Assembly (NCBI RefSeq): GCF_003112555.1
Contig: NZ_BEWB01000002.1
Location: 992,001 to 1,056,000 of the forward strand
Length of the DNA stretch: 64,000 nucleotides
DNA from: Streptomyces coelicoflavus
GTDB lineage: Bacteria; Actinomycetota; Actinomycetes; Streptomycetales; Streptomycetaceae
Direction of reading: 5' to 3'
Numbering within the stretch: the stretch's first letter is position 1; each line of letters starts with the position of its first letter. Of the stretch, positions 8,112 through 17,005 are shown in pieces. The notes below the pieces were generated by a model. It had not been told where the DNA came from. It worked only from the letters and a program-made list of their open reading frames with translations, and made no database searches. Both the position numbers and the translations under genes were made by a program.

Positions 8112-9128
8112 GTGGGGTCCCATCGCCGCCTTGCACCATCCGGGTTCGACCGTGGCTCCACCGCCGCCGTCGGCCTGCTCTCCGTCGCCGCCGCACTCCT
8201 GGGCGCCGTACCGGCCACGGCCGCCCCGCACGACGACCGGCGGGCCGAGGTGGACCGGCTGCACACCGAGGCGGAGCAGGCGACCGAGGCCTACAACAAG
8301 GCCGACGCGCGCACCGAGGGGCTGCGCGAGGAGGTGGCGACCGCGCAGGACTCCATCGCCCGGCAGCAGCAGAACATCAACACCATGCGGGACGCGCTCG
8401 GTTCGCTGGCCGGCGCCCAGTACCGTTCCGGCGGCGTCGACCCGTCCCTCGCGCTGCTGCTCTCCGCCGAACCGGACGACTACCTCGACCGGGCCTCCGT
8501 GCTGGACCGCATCACCACCCGTCAGGCGGGCGAGCTGCGGGAACTCCAGCAGGCGATGCGCGACCTCGCCCAGGACCGTGCCGAGGCGGCCCGCAAGCTC
8601 ACGGAGCTGGAGAAGGGCCGCAAGGCCGTCGCCGCCCACAAGAAGACCGTGGAGCGCAAGCTCGCCAAGGCCCGCGCACTGCTCGCCGCCCTCCCGGACG
8701 ACGAACGCGCCGCCTACCAGCGCGGGTCCCGCTCCGGCCGCGAGGACCTGACCGCCCTCGCCGGTGCCGCCGCCCCCGCCTCCGGCCGGGCCGCGGCCGC
8801 CTTCGCCGCCGCCCGCTCCGCCCTCGGCAAGCCCTACGTCTGGGGTGCCAACGGCCCCTCCGGCTTCGACTGCTCGGGCCTGACCCAGTGGTCCTACGCC
8901 CAGGCCGGCGTCGGCATCCCGCGCACCTCCCAGGCCCAGTCCGGCACCGGGCGACGCGTCTCCCTGTCCGAGGCACGCCCCGGCGACCTGGTCGCCTACC
9001 GCGACGACGCCAGTCACATCGGCATGTACGCCGGCAACGGCCAGGTGATCCACGCGCCCTACCCCGGGGCACCGGTGCGCTACGACCCGGTCGGCATGAT
9101 GCCGATCTCGTCGATCACCCGGGTGTGA
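8112..9128 (+). CDS. secreted NlpC/P60 peptidoglycan endopeptidase, second copy
   Basis: 338 aa and the same architecture as its neighbour: signal peptide ending 'PATAAPHDD', coiled coil about 40-200, NlpC/P60 domain with Cys254 ('FDCSGLTQ'), His302 ('ASHIGMY') and His314. The catalytic domains are close in sequence ('YAQAGVGIPRTSQAQ' in both), so this is a tandem duplication. The GTG start follows GGAAGGAG by 11 bases; upstream in-frame codons would give a non-signal N-terminus. The second copy is more Arg-rich and has its own intergenic region, so separate regulation is likely. Confidence 0.9.
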   Translation: MGSHRRLAPSGFDRGSTAAVGLLSVAAALLGAVPATAAPHDDRRAEVDRLHTEAEQATEAYNKADARTEGLREEVATAQDSIARQQQNINTMRDALGSLAGAQYRSGGVDPSLALLLSAEPDDYLDRASVLDRITTRQAGELRELQQAMRDLAQDRAEAARKLTELEKGRKAVAAHKKTVERKLAKARALLAALPDDERAAYQRGSRSGREDLTALAGAAAPASGRAAAAFAAARSALGKPYVWGANGPSGFDCSGLTQWSYAQAGVGIPRTSQAQSGTGRRVSLSEARPGDLVAYRDDASHIGMYAGNGQVIHAPYPGAPVRYDPVGMMPISSITRV

Positions 9129-9438
9129 CCGGCGAGGGCCCGCGGACCGCCTCCTGAGCGGGCCTGAGCCCTCCCGCACCCCGCGCGGCCCCCGCTGCCC
9201 CCGCTGCCCTCCAGCGGCCCGCCCGGGCCGCTCCGGTGCCCGCGGTGCCTCCGGCTCCCTACGGCGACGCGCCCCGGCCCCGGCCTCCCGGGCCCTCACG
9301 ACCTCCGGCCGCCCGCTCGGCCCAGGCCCCGGCCCGCAGCGGGCCTGCGGCTCCGGCCCCGCAGGCCCTCGTGGCCTCGCGGCCCCGGGCGCCCGCGCCC
9401 GGTGCCTTCCGCCGCTGCTCGCCCGTACGATCGGGAAG
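9129..9438. other. 310-bp GC-rich intergenic stretch
   Basis: No gene is supported. It is an extremely GC-rich, palindrome-dense sequence. The clearest structure is a 9-bp hairpin (GGCCTGCGG with CCGCAGGCC, 9342-9367), which may end transcription of the upstream gene. The last 13 bases hold the -10 of the next gene. Confidence 0.5.
9426..9431 (+). promoter_or_regulatory. -10 hexamer placing the peptidase start at the 5' end of its mRNA
   Basis: TACGAT, then seven bases, then GTG. The predicted transcription start coincides with the start codon, so a leaderless mRNA is likely. Confidence 0.4.
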
Positions 9439-10632
9439 GTGGCTGGTCGAAGGCGGGTGTCGGGGTTCTCGGCGGCGGTGCTGTGCCTGCTGCTCGTCGG
9501 GCTCGTGGGCTGCGGCGGCCGGAGCGTGGCCGACCCCGCGCGGGCCGACGTCCAGCGGGTCCTGGACCGGCGTGCGGCCGCCGTCCTGGCCCACGACGCG
9601 GCCGCCTACGCGCGCACCGGCACCGGTACCGGCTTCGGCAACCTGAGCGCGATCCCGCTGGCCGCCTGGTCCTACCGGGTGCGGGACGTGGACCGCACCG
9701 GCGACCGGGCCACCGCCGACGTCGAGCTGCGCTACCGCGTCGAGGGCTACGACCGCGGCGCGGTCGCCACCGGCCGCACGGTGCGGCTGAGCCGGGACGG
9801 CACCGGCGGACGGTGGTCCGTGGACTCCGACCGGCCCGCGGAGAAGTCCGGACAGCAGCCCTGGGACCAGGGCGCGGTCCAGGTGCTCCGCGGCACGCAC
9901 AGCCTCGTCCTCGGCGTCGGGCAGTCCACCGGTGCCCTGCGCCGCTTCGCGGACCTGGCCGACCGGGCGGTGCCCGCCGTCTCGGACGCCTGGGACGGCG
10001 ACTGGGTCCGCCGGGTGGTCGTGGTCGTCCCCCGGTCCCTGGAGGGCATGGCCGGCCTGCTCGGATCCCCCGCCTCGTCCTACCGGGGCATCGCCGCCGT
10101 CACCACCGGGGAGACGGGCGGCCGGGAACACGCGCCCGCGGACCGGATCATCGTCAACCCCGACGCGTACGGGCTCCTCGGCGACCTCGGCAGGCAGGTC
10201 GTGCTCACCCACGAGGCGACCCACGTCGCCACCCGGGCCGACACCACCTCCGCCACCCCGCTGTGGCTCTCCGAGGGCTACGCCGACTGGGTCGGCTACC
10301 GCGACAGCGGACGCCCCGCCGCTCAGTCCGCCCCCGAACTGGCCGCCGCGGTCGCCGGGGGAGAGGTGCCGGTCCGGCTCCCGACGGACGAGGACTTCGG
10401 CTTCACCGCCGACGCCGAGGAACTGGCCCGGGCGTACGAGGGCGGCTGGCTGGCCTGCCGGATGATCGCCGAGCAGTGGGGCGAGGACCGGCTGAACGCC
10501 TTCTACCGCTCCGTGGGCGCGCACGACGAGCGCGCCGGCGCCGTCGAGGACGCGCTGCACGACGTGCTCGGGACGACGCCGGAGGACTTCACGGCGCGCT
10601 GGCGGGAGTATCTGCGGACGCGGCTCGGCTGA
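9439..10632 (+). CDS. secreted lipoprotein with HExxH metallopeptidase motif
   Basis: 397 aa. A lipoprotein signal has a lipobox 'LVGC' with acylated Cys25. Residues about 30-135 resemble an NTF2-like or adhesion domain. The C-terminal half carries 'VVLTHEATHVATRA' (His258, Glu259, His262) and a third zinc ligand, Glu279 in 'LWLSEGYADW', as in gluzincin peptidases. It is probably a cell-surface protease of unknown substrate. The GTG has no separate Shine-Dalgarno sequence but lies seven bases after TACGAT. Its last 44 bases overlap the end of the convergent GT87 gene. Confidence 0.85.
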   Translation: MAGRRRVSGFSAAVLCLLLVGLVGCGGRSVADPARADVQRVLDRRAAAVLAHDAAAYARTGTGTGFGNLSAIPLAAWSYRVRDVDRTGDRATADVELRYRVEGYDRGAVATGRTVRLSRDGTGGRWSVDSDRPAEKSGQQPWDQGAVQVLRGTHSLVLGVGQSTGALRRFADLADRAVPAVSDAWDGDWVRRVVVVVPRSLEGMAGLLGSPASSYRGIAAVTTGETGGREHAPADRIIVNPDAYGLLGDLGRQVVLTHEATHVATRADTTSATPLWLSEGYADWVGYRDSGRPAAQSAPELAAAVAGGEVPVRLPTDEDFGFTADAEELARAYEGGWLACRMIAEQWGEDRLNAFYRSVGAHDERAGAVEDALHDVLGTTPEDFTARWREYLRTRLG

Positions 10633-11908
10633 CCCGCCCGGACTCCCCGGCCGGGTCCGGGGCCCCGCGCCGCACCGTGTCCCGCCACAGGGCGCGGGCT
10701 CCGGCGACGGAGGCGGCCACCAGCAGGCCGTTGCGGACGAACAGGAGCGTGATGCCGAGCGGGGTGCTCGTCACGACGTCGCCGAACAGCAGCGGGAACT
10801 CCAGCACCGTCACCAGGCTCGCCACCAGCACCAGGGTGACCGGCACCCGCATCCGGCTCGCCCGGAAGCACCAGCAGACCGCACCGAGACCGATCAGCCA
10901 CACCAGGTACTGGGGGCTGATCACCCGGCTCGTCACCGTGAACATCAGCACCGCCACGAAGGCCGCGTCCGCCGCCGTGTGCGCCGCGAACCGCGGGGCC
11001 GCCGGCCGTCGCGCGGCCACCAGTCGCCACAGCAGCAGCCAGCCGAACGCCACCGCGCTCAACCCCAGCGAGACCGTGCCCACCGTGCCCACGTGCGGGC
11101 CCAGGAACTCCATCGAGCCGTAGTTCAGCAGCACCCCGCCCTCCCAGCCGAAGTGCCGGGCGACGTGGAAGACCAGCGAGCCCAGCGACTCCACCTCTAT
11201 GCCCCGCTCCCGCTGGAACGTCAGGAAGGCGAACGTCCCGGGCATCGACACGGCGAACAGCGCGGTGAGCCCCACGCCGCTCAGCACGGCGGCGACCCAC
11301 GGCGACCGCCCCCGCATCCCGAGGAGCACCAGCGCCGGCCACACCTTCAGCAGCGCCCCCAGCGCCGCCAGGCCCCCCGCCACGCGCGGATGCCGCCCGG
11401 CGGCGAGCAGCGCGGCCACCGCGACGGCGGTGACCATCACGTCGTAGCGGGCGTACACCGTCGGACCCAGCAGCGGTACGCCCACCACCCACACCCACGC
11501 CCCGCGCGACGAGCGCCCCGCCCCCCGGCCCGCGTGCCACAGCAGCGCGAGAACGGCGGCGTCCGTGACACAGACGAGGACGAAGAACGCCGTCGCGTAC
11601 TCCAGGAAGGGCAGCAGGGCGGGCGAGAGGATCGCGAAGGCCGCGGCGGGCGGGTACTGCCAGGTGACGTCGTCCAGGGGAAACGTTCCGGTGCGCAGGA
11701 CGTCGTACCAGCCCCGGTAGATGACGGACACGTCGCTCGTGACGTCCGGACCGGGCGAGACCAGCACCTTCAGCACCAGCAGCATCAGCACCAGTCGCGA
11801 GGCGGCCCAGGTCGTCAGCAGCCACACCGGTGACCGCCCCGCGTCCTTCGTCTCCACGTGCTCCCTGCCCGTCCGTGCCCGCCGGTCCGTGTCTGCCGGT
11901 GCGGACAT
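10589..11908 (-). CDS. GT87-type polyprenol-phosphate mannosyltransferase-like membrane protein
   Basis: 439 aa with about ten membrane helices and a periplasmic acidic stretch near the start ('SPGPDVTSDVSVIYRGWYDV'), typical of GT-C transferases of the GT87/DUF2029 family that use polyprenyl-phosphate mannose. In mycobacteria a GT87 member (Rv2181) extends lipomannan in the same neighbourhood (from memory). ATG at 11908 follows AGGTG weakly; GTG at 11857, right after GGGAGCAC, is an alternative that removes 17 residues. It is divergent from pimB' and its 3' end overlaps the convergent peptidase gene. Confidence 0.82.
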   Translation of the reverse strand: MSAPADTDRRARTGREHVETKDAGRSPVWLLTTWAASRLVLMLLVLKVLVSPGPDVTSDVSVIYRGWYDVLRTGTFPLDDVTWQYPPAAAFAILSPALLPFLEYATAFFVLVCVTDAAVLALLWHAGRGAGRSSRGAWVWVVGVPLLGPTVYARYDVMVTAVAVAALLAAGRHPRVAGGLAALGALLKVWPALVLLGMRGRSPWVAAVLSGVGLTALFAVSMPGTFAFLTFQRERGIEVESLGSLVFHVARHFGWEGGVLLNYGSMEFLGPHVGTVGTVSLGLSAVAFGWLLLWRLVAARRPAAPRFAAHTAADAAFVAVLMFTVTSRVISPQYLVWLIGLGAVCWCFRASRMRVPVTLVLVASLVTVLEFPLLFGDVVTSTPLGITLLFVRNGLLVAASVAGARALWRDTVRRGAPDPAGESGRVSRAASADTPASAP

Positions 11909-11975
11909 GATGACCCGGACACCTGTGGGCCTGCCACAGGAGGCGGTCGGGCCCAGCACCCGGCGGCCGGTTCGG

Positions 11976-11981
11976 TAGGGT
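11976..11981 (+). promoter_or_regulatory. -10 hexamer of pimB', leaderless arrangement
   Basis: TAGGGT, seven bases, GTG start. There is no Shine-Dalgarno sequence in between. Confidence 0.45.
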
Positions 11982-11988
11982 CGGCGGG

Positions 11989-13131
11989 GTGCGCAAGACC
12001 TTGATCGTAACGAACGACTTTCCGCCCCGTCCGGGCGGCATCCAGGCCTTCCTGCACAACATGGCACTGCGCCTGGACCCCGAGCGGCTGGTGGTCTACG
12101 CCTCCACCTGGAAGCGCGGCCGCGAGGGCGCCGAGGCCACCGCCGCCTTCGACGCCGAGCAGCCCTTCACGGTCGTACGGGACCGTACGACGATGCTGCT
12201 GCCGACGCCGGGCGCCACCCGACGGGCGGTGGGCCTGCTGCGCGAGCACGGCTGCACCTCGGTGTGGTTCGGGGCGGCCGCGCCCCTCGGCCTGATGGCC
12301 CCGGCCCTGCGCAGGGCGGGCGCCGAGCGCCTCGTCGCCACCACCCACGGCCACGAGGCGGGCTGGGCCCAGCTGCCCGCGGCCCGCCAACTGCTGCGCC
12401 GGATCGGGGAGTCGACCGACACGATCACCTACCTCGGCGAGTACACCCGCTCCCGCATCGCGGGCGCGCTCACGCCCGCGGCCGCCGCCCGGATGGTGCA
12501 ACTTCCGCCCGGCGTCGACGAGAAGACCTTCCACCCGGCCAGCGGCGGCGACGAGGTACGCGGCCGCCTGGGCCTGACCGACCGCCCCGTCGTCGTCTGC
12601 GTCTCCCGCCTGGTCCCGCGCAAGGGCCAGGACACCCTGATCCGCGCGCTGCCCCGCGTCCTCGCCGCCGAGCCCGACGCCGTCCTGCTGATCGTCGGCG
12701 GCGGTCCCTACGAGAAGGACCTGCGCCGCCTCGCCACCGAGACGGGCGTGGCCGCCTCCGTCCACTTCACCGGCCCCGTGCCCTGGTCCGAGCTGCCCGC
12801 CCACTACGGCGCCGGCGACGTCTTCGCCATGCCCTGCCGCACCCGCCGGGGCGGCCTCGACGTGGAGGGCCTCGGCATCGTCTACCTGGAGGCGTCGGCA
12901 ACCGGCCTGCCCGTCGTCGCCGGCGACTCGGGCGGCGCCCCCGACGCGGTACTCGACGGCGAGACGGGCTGGGTGGTCCACGGCGAAGACCCGAACGAGT
13001 CCGCCGACCGCATCACCGCCCTCCTCGCCGACCCGGACCTGCGCCGCAGGATGGGCGAGCGGGGCAGGTCGTGGGTCGAGGAGAAGTGGCGCTGGGACCT
13101 GCTGGCGGAGCACCTGAAGGCGTTGCTGTAA
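11989..13131 (+). CDS. pimB': GDP-mannose-dependent phosphatidylinositol-monomannoside mannosyltransferase
   Basis: 380 aa GT-B fold glycosyltransferase of family 4. The N-terminus 'LIVTNDFPPRPGGIQAFL' holds the acceptor-side glycine loop. The C-terminal half has 'VCVSRLVPRKGQDTLI', 'LLIVGGGPY' and the EX7E donor motif in 'VEGLGIVYLEASATGLPVVAG'. It closely matches my memory of M. tuberculosis PimB' (Rv2188c), which adds the second mannose to phosphatidylinositol on the inner face of the membrane. The neighbouring GT87, FadD15 and PlsC genes fit membrane glycolipid synthesis. A family A repeat follows its stop codon. Confidence 0.9.
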   Translation: MRKTLIVTNDFPPRPGGIQAFLHNMALRLDPERLVVYASTWKRGREGAEATAAFDAEQPFTVVRDRTTMLLPTPGATRRAVGLLREHGCTSVWFGAAAPLGLMAPALRRAGAERLVATTHGHEAGWAQLPAARQLLRRIGESTDTITYLGEYTRSRIAGALTPAAAARMVQLPPGVDEKTFHPASGGDEVRGRLGLTDRPVVVCVSRLVPRKGQDTLIRALPRVLAAEPDAVLLIVGGGPYEKDLRRLATETGVAASVHFTGPVPWSELPAHYGAGDVFAMPCRTRRGGLDVEGLGIVYLEASATGLPVVAGDSGGAPDAVLDGETGWVVHGEDPNESADRITALLADPDLRRRMGERGRSWVEEKWRWDLLAEHLKALL

Positions 13132-13167
13132 CGCGGTCGCCTTCGCGGCACCGCGGACCGAAGATAC

Positions 13168-13240
13168 CCGGGGGCGCGGGGCTGTGACATGTGCGGCTCC
13201 GCCGCGTGGGCGCGAGCAACCACGACGAACGCGAAGCCGC
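13168..13240 (+). repeat. intergenic repeat family A, copy 2
   Basis: Starts GGGGGCGCGGGG and continues through GCGCGAGCAACCACGACG, a diverged version of copy 1. It contains a small hairpin (GCGG, CTC, CGCCGC). It lies 36 bases after the pimB' stop and between convergent genes, consistent with a 3'-end role. Confidence 0.5.
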
Positions 13241-13274
13241 CGACGAACCGAACCCGGCACCCCGGAAGGCGCCC

Positions 13275-15071
13275 CTACTTGGCGTAGATCGCCTCGATCT
13301 CGTCCGCGTAGTCCTTCGCGACAACATTCCGCTTCAGCTTCAACGACGGCGTCAAATGCCCCGAGTCCTCGGTGAACTGCGCCCCCAGCACTCGGAACTT
13401 CCGCACCGACTCCGCCTTCGACACCGCCGCGTTGCCGTCGTCGATCGCGTCCTGGATCGCCGCGAGCAGATCCGGGTCCTCCCGCAACGACACCGCACTC
13501 GAGCCGGCCGGCTTCCCGTGGTCGGCACACCAGCGGCCCAGGAACTCCTCGTCGAGGGTGACCAGCGCGCCCACGAAGGGCCGCCCGTCGCCGACCACCA
13601 TGCACTCCGCGACCAGCGCGTGCGCGCGGATGCGGTCCTCGATGACGGCCGGGGCGACGTTCTTGCCGCCGGCGGTGACGATGATCTCCTTCTTGCGGCC
13701 GGTGATCCGCAGGTACCCGTCCTCGTCGAGGGTGCCGATGTCGCCGGTGTGGAACCAGCCGTCGGCCAGCGCCTCCGCGGTCGCGCCCGGGTTGTTCCAG
13801 TACTCCTTGAACAGATGCTCGCCGTGCAGCAGCACCTCGCCGTCGTCCGCGATGCGCACCACCGAGCCGGGCAGCGGCTGGCCGACGGTGCCGATCTTCT
13901 GCCGGTCCCAGGGATTGAAGGCGGTGGCCGCGCAGGACTCGGTCAGGCCGTAGCCCTCCAGCACCGTGAAGCCGATGCCGCGGAAGAAGTGACCGAGCCG
14001 CTCGCCGAGCGGGGCGCCGCCGGAGATCGCGTACTCGCCGCGCCCGCCGAGGACCGTACGGAGCTTGCTGTAGACGAGCTTGTCGAAGACCTTGTGCTTG
14101 ATCTTCAGGCCGACGGACGGACCCGACGCCGTGTCCATGGCCTTGCTGTACGCGATCGCGGTGTCGGCGGCCTTGTCGAAGATCTTGCCCTTGCCGTCGG
14201 CCTGCGCCTTGGCGCGCGCCGAGTTGTAGACCTTCTCGAAGACGCGCGGCACGCCGAGGATCAGCGTGGGCCGGAAGGCGGCCAGCTCGTCGGTGAGGTT
14301 CTTGATGTCGGGGACGTTGCCCAGCTTGATCGGCGCGATCATCGGCGCGACCTGCACCAGGCGCCCGAAGACGTGGGCGAGGGGCAGGAAGAGCAGGACC
14401 GAGCACTCACCGGTGCGGAAGAGCGGACGCAGCCGTTCCACCACGTTGCCGCACTCGGCGAAGAAGCTGCGGTGGGTGAGCACACAGCCCTTGGGGCGGC
14501 CGGTGGTGCCGGAGGTGTAGACGATGGTCGCGGGGTCGTCGGCCTTCGCGATCGAGCCGCGCTCCTCGACGGTCCGGTCCGTGACGTCCTGGCCCAGACG
14601 CCCCAGCTCCTCCACGGCGCCCGCGTCGATCTGCCAGACGTTCTTGAGCGCGGGCAGCTGCTCGCGCACCGACTCCACGGCGGCGGCGTGCCCGGCCGAC
14701 TCCACGACACACGCCGTGGCACCCGAGTCGCTGAGGATCCACTGCACCTGCTCCGGCGAGCTGGTCTCGTACACCGGCACGGTGATCGCGCCCGCGCTCC
14801 AGATCGCGAAGTCCAGCAGCGTCCACTCGTAGCGGGTGCGGGACATCAGACCGACCCGGTCGCCCGGCTGGACCCCGGAGGCGATGAGGCCCTTGGCCGC
14901 GGAGTGCACCTCGGCGAGGAAGGCGCGCGCGGTCACGTCCTGCCAGGCACCGCCCACCTTGCGGGCGATGACGGCGACGTCGGGATGCTGCGCGGCGTTT
15001 CTGCGGACGATGTCGGTCAGGTTTCCGTCCGCGGGGACCTCGTACAAGGCCGGAAGGCTGAACTCGCGCAA
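13275..15071 (-). CDS. long-chain fatty acid-CoA ligase (AMP-forming, FadD15 type)
   Basis: 598 aa, full length for the ANL superfamily. Motifs: P-loop 'YTSGTTGRPKG', 'GAPLGERLGHFFRG' with 'EGYGLTES', 'WFHTGDIGTLDEDGYLRITGRKKEII', and C-terminal Lys in 'LKLKRNVVAKDY'. It activates fatty acids as acyl-adenylate and transfers them to CoA. The start is TTG, set by GAGGAG eight bases upstream; no better ATG or GTG precedes the conserved N-terminus. The gene order pimB'-fadD15 is the same as in mycobacteria (from memory). Confidence 0.95.
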   Translation of the reverse strand: MREFSLPALYEVPADGNLTDIVRRNAAQHPDVAVIARKVGGAWQDVTARAFLAEVHSAAKGLIASGVQPGDRVGLMSRTRYEWTLLDFAIWSAGAITVPVYETSSPEQVQWILSDSGATACVVESAGHAAAVESVREQLPALKNVWQIDAGAVEELGRLGQDVTDRTVEERGSIAKADDPATIVYTSGTTGRPKGCVLTHRSFFAECGNVVERLRPLFRTGECSVLLFLPLAHVFGRLVQVAPMIAPIKLGNVPDIKNLTDELAAFRPTLILGVPRVFEKVYNSARAKAQADGKGKIFDKAADTAIAYSKAMDTASGPSVGLKIKHKVFDKLVYSKLRTVLGGRGEYAISGGAPLGERLGHFFRGIGFTVLEGYGLTESCAATAFNPWDRQKIGTVGQPLPGSVVRIADDGEVLLHGEHLFKEYWNNPGATAEALADGWFHTGDIGTLDEDGYLRITGRKKEIIVTAGGKNVAPAVIEDRIRAHALVAECMVVGDGRPFVGALVTLDEEFLGRWCADHGKPAGSSAVSLREDPDLLAAIQDAIDDGNAAVSKAESVRKFRVLGAQFTEDSGHLTPSLKLKRNVVAKDYADEIEAIYAK

Positions 15072-15344
15072 GACTGCTGCTCCTCATAGGGCGCCGGCGC
15101 CACGACACTGTGTGATGCGACGGTGCGGTCCAAGGCTCGGGCAAGTGCTCGGGAAACTCATGCGGGATTCACATGTTGAAACCCAGAGCACGACTGGACT
15201 GCCCGGACGTTACCCGTCGGTATGCGTTCTCCGACAGGGGGTCCCCGCGAGATGTTCGCTGCGTCACACGGATGGGGTTTGCTTTGCGCACAGTAGTCGA
15301 CGGATCAACCGACCAGCCAGTAACCGCAGGTCCGACCGCCACTG

Positions 15345-15372
15345 TTCACATCACGCGCGTGCTGCTTACGCT
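15345..15372 (+). promoter_or_regulatory. promoter of the phosphoesterase gene, leaderless arrangement
   Basis: TTCACA, 16 bases, TACGCT, then eight bases to ATG with no Shine-Dalgarno sequence. The 309-bp divergent gap 15072-15380 otherwise holds the fadD ribosome-binding site and an AT-richer stretch near 15160-15300, presumably the fadD promoter. I see no gene in it. Confidence 0.5.
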
Positions 15373-15380
15373 TGATCGCC

Positions 15381-16178
15381 ATGGCACCCACACCGCCCCG
15401 TAACACGAGCACGCGCGTCCACGTGGTCAGCGACGTCCACGGCAACGCCCGCGACCTGGCCCGGGCCGGCGACGGCGCCGACGCCCTGATCTGCCTCGGG
15501 GACCTGGTCCTCTTCCTCGACTACGCCGACCACTCGCGCGGCATCTTCCCCGACCTGTTCGGCGTCGCGAACGCCGACCGCATCGTCGCGCTGCGCACCG
15601 CCCGCCGCTTCGACGAGGCCCGGGACTTCGGCAGGCGGCTGTGGGCGGAGGCCGGCGGGGAACCGCGCGAGCTGATCGAGCGGGCGGTGCGCAAGCAGTA
15701 CGCCGAACTGTTCGCCGCCTTCCCCACCCCGACGTACGCCACCTACGGCAACGTCGACGTGCCGCCGCTGTGGCCCGAGTACGCCGGGCCCGGCACCACC
15801 GTGCTCGACGGTGAGCGGGTGGAGATCGGCGGCCGCGTCTTCGGTTTCGTCGGCGGCGGCCTGCGCACCCCGATGAACACGCCGTACGAGATCAGCGACG
15901 AGGCCTACGCCGCGAAGATCGAGGCCGTCGGCGAGGTGGACGTGCTGTGCACGCACATCCCGCCGGACGTGCCGGAACTGCTCTACGACACGGTGGCCCG
16001 GCGCTTCGAGCGGGGCAGCCGCGCGCTCCTCGACGCCATCCGCCGCACCCGTCCCCGCTACGCCCTGTTCGGGCACGTCCACCAGCCGCTGACCCGGCGG
16101 ATGCGCGTCGGGGCGACCGAGTGCGTCAACGTCGGCCACTTCGCGTCGACGGGACGGCCGTGGGCGCTGGAGTGGTGA
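15381..16178 (+). CDS. metallophosphoesterase
   Basis: 265 aa calcineurin-like phosphoesterase with the full set of metal-binding motifs: 'VSDVHGN' near the N-terminus, 'CLGDLV', 'YGNVD', 'CTHIPP' and 'FGHVHQP'. The substrate is unknown (nucleotide or sugar phosphate). ATG is preferred over an in-frame TTG nine bases upstream because the ATG is eight bases from a -10 hexamer. It stands alone, 140 bases before the SRPBCC gene. Confidence 0.88.
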   Translation: MAPTPPRNTSTRVHVVSDVHGNARDLARAGDGADALICLGDLVLFLDYADHSRGIFPDLFGVANADRIVALRTARRFDEARDFGRRLWAEAGGEPRELIERAVRKQYAELFAAFPTPTYATYGNVDVPPLWPEYAGPGTTVLDGERVEIGGRVFGFVGGGLRTPMNTPYEISDEAYAAKIEAVGEVDVLCTHIPPDVPELLYDTVARRFERGSRALLDAIRRTRPRYALFGHVHQPLTRRMRVGATECVNVGHFASTGRPWALEW

Positions 16179-16318
16179 ACCCGGGCGCGGCGGGCCCGCG
16201 CAGGTGGGTGGTGACAGGCGCCGTCCCCGTGCGCGATAGCCTTCACGCGGCACACACGTGCGCGCGACGGGCGCACGGACGACCTCAGTAGCGGCCCGCA
16301 TCCGGAGGAGCCACGGCG

Positions 16319-16759
16319 ATGGCGGAACACACCAGCTCGAGCATCACCATCGAGGCGGCACCTGCCGACGTCATGGCGGTGATCGCCGACTTCGCGCGCT
16401 ACCCGGACTGGACCGGTGAGGTGAAGGAGGCGCAGGTCCTCGCGACCGACGAGCAGGGGCGTGCCGAGCAGGTCCGGCTCGTCATGGACGCCGGAGCGAT
16501 CAAGGACGACCAGACGCTGGGCTACACCTGGACCGGTGAGCACGAGGTGTCCTGGACGCTGGTGAAGTCCCAGATGCTGCGCTCCCTCGACGGCTCCTAC
16601 CTGCTCCGCCCGGCCGGCACGGGCACGGAGGTCACCTACCGCCTCACGGTGGACGTCAAGATCCCCATGCTCGGCATGATCAAGCGCAAGGCGGAGAAGG
16701 TCATCATCGACCGGGCCCTGGCAGGCCTGAAGAAGCGCGTGGAGTCAGCCCCGAAGTAG
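16319..16759 (+). CDS. SRPBCC (START-like) lipid-binding protein
   Basis: 146 aa, one SRPBCC/polyketide-cyclase-like domain: N-terminal strand 'SSSITIEAAPADVMAVIADF' followed by 'YPDWTGEVKEAQVL', curved sheet, and the long C-terminal helix ending 'ALAGLKKRVESAPK'. This fold encloses a hydrophobic ligand. The mycobacterial counterpart TB16.3 (Rv2185c) has the same position between FadD15 and the ArsA-like ATPase (from memory). GGAGGAG upstream supports the ATG. Ligand unknown. Confidence 0.88.
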   Translation: MAEHTSSSITIEAAPADVMAVIADFARYPDWTGEVKEAQVLATDEQGRAEQVRLVMDAGAIKDDQTLGYTWTGEHEVSWTLVKSQMLRSLDGSYLLRPAGTGTEVTYRLTVDVKIPMLGMIKRKAEKVIIDRALAGLKKRVESAPK

Positions 16760-16776
16760 CCCCCCCCCGGCGCGCC

Positions 16777-16930
16777 GCTGCGGGCAGTCGCCCCCCGCCC
16801 CCGAGCTGCGGGCAGTCGCCCCCCGGCCCCCCCCGAGCTGCGGGCAGTCGCCCGCCCCTCCCGAGCTGCGGGCAGTCGTGCCGCTGGGGCGGCACGGGTG
16901 GGCGCAGCGGCACCCCGCAACGCCGGGCCG
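16777..16930 (+). repeat. intergenic repeat family B, copy 1, with a four-fold repeated left end
   Basis: The unit (CGAG)CTGCGGGCAGTCG occurs four times (starts 16777, 16802, 16834, 16862), separated by C-rich spacers. The last is followed by a core with inverted arms GTGCCGCT (16878-16885) and AGCGGCAC (16906-16913). The core and one unit recur at 38482-38580. This fills most of the gap between the SRPBCC and ATPase genes. Confidence 0.75.
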
Positions 16931-16991
16931 CGCCCCCCACCCGGCCCGCACCCCCACGCCGTTCACCAGCCCAACCGGCGGAGCCCCCAGG

Positions 16992-16997
16992 TACCGT
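16992..16997 (+). promoter_or_regulatory. -10 hexamer of the ArsA-like gene, leaderless arrangement
   Basis: TACCGT, eight bases, ATG. No Shine-Dalgarno sequence is visible before the ATG. Confidence 0.35.
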
Positions 16998-17005
16998 TCA
17001 CCCCC

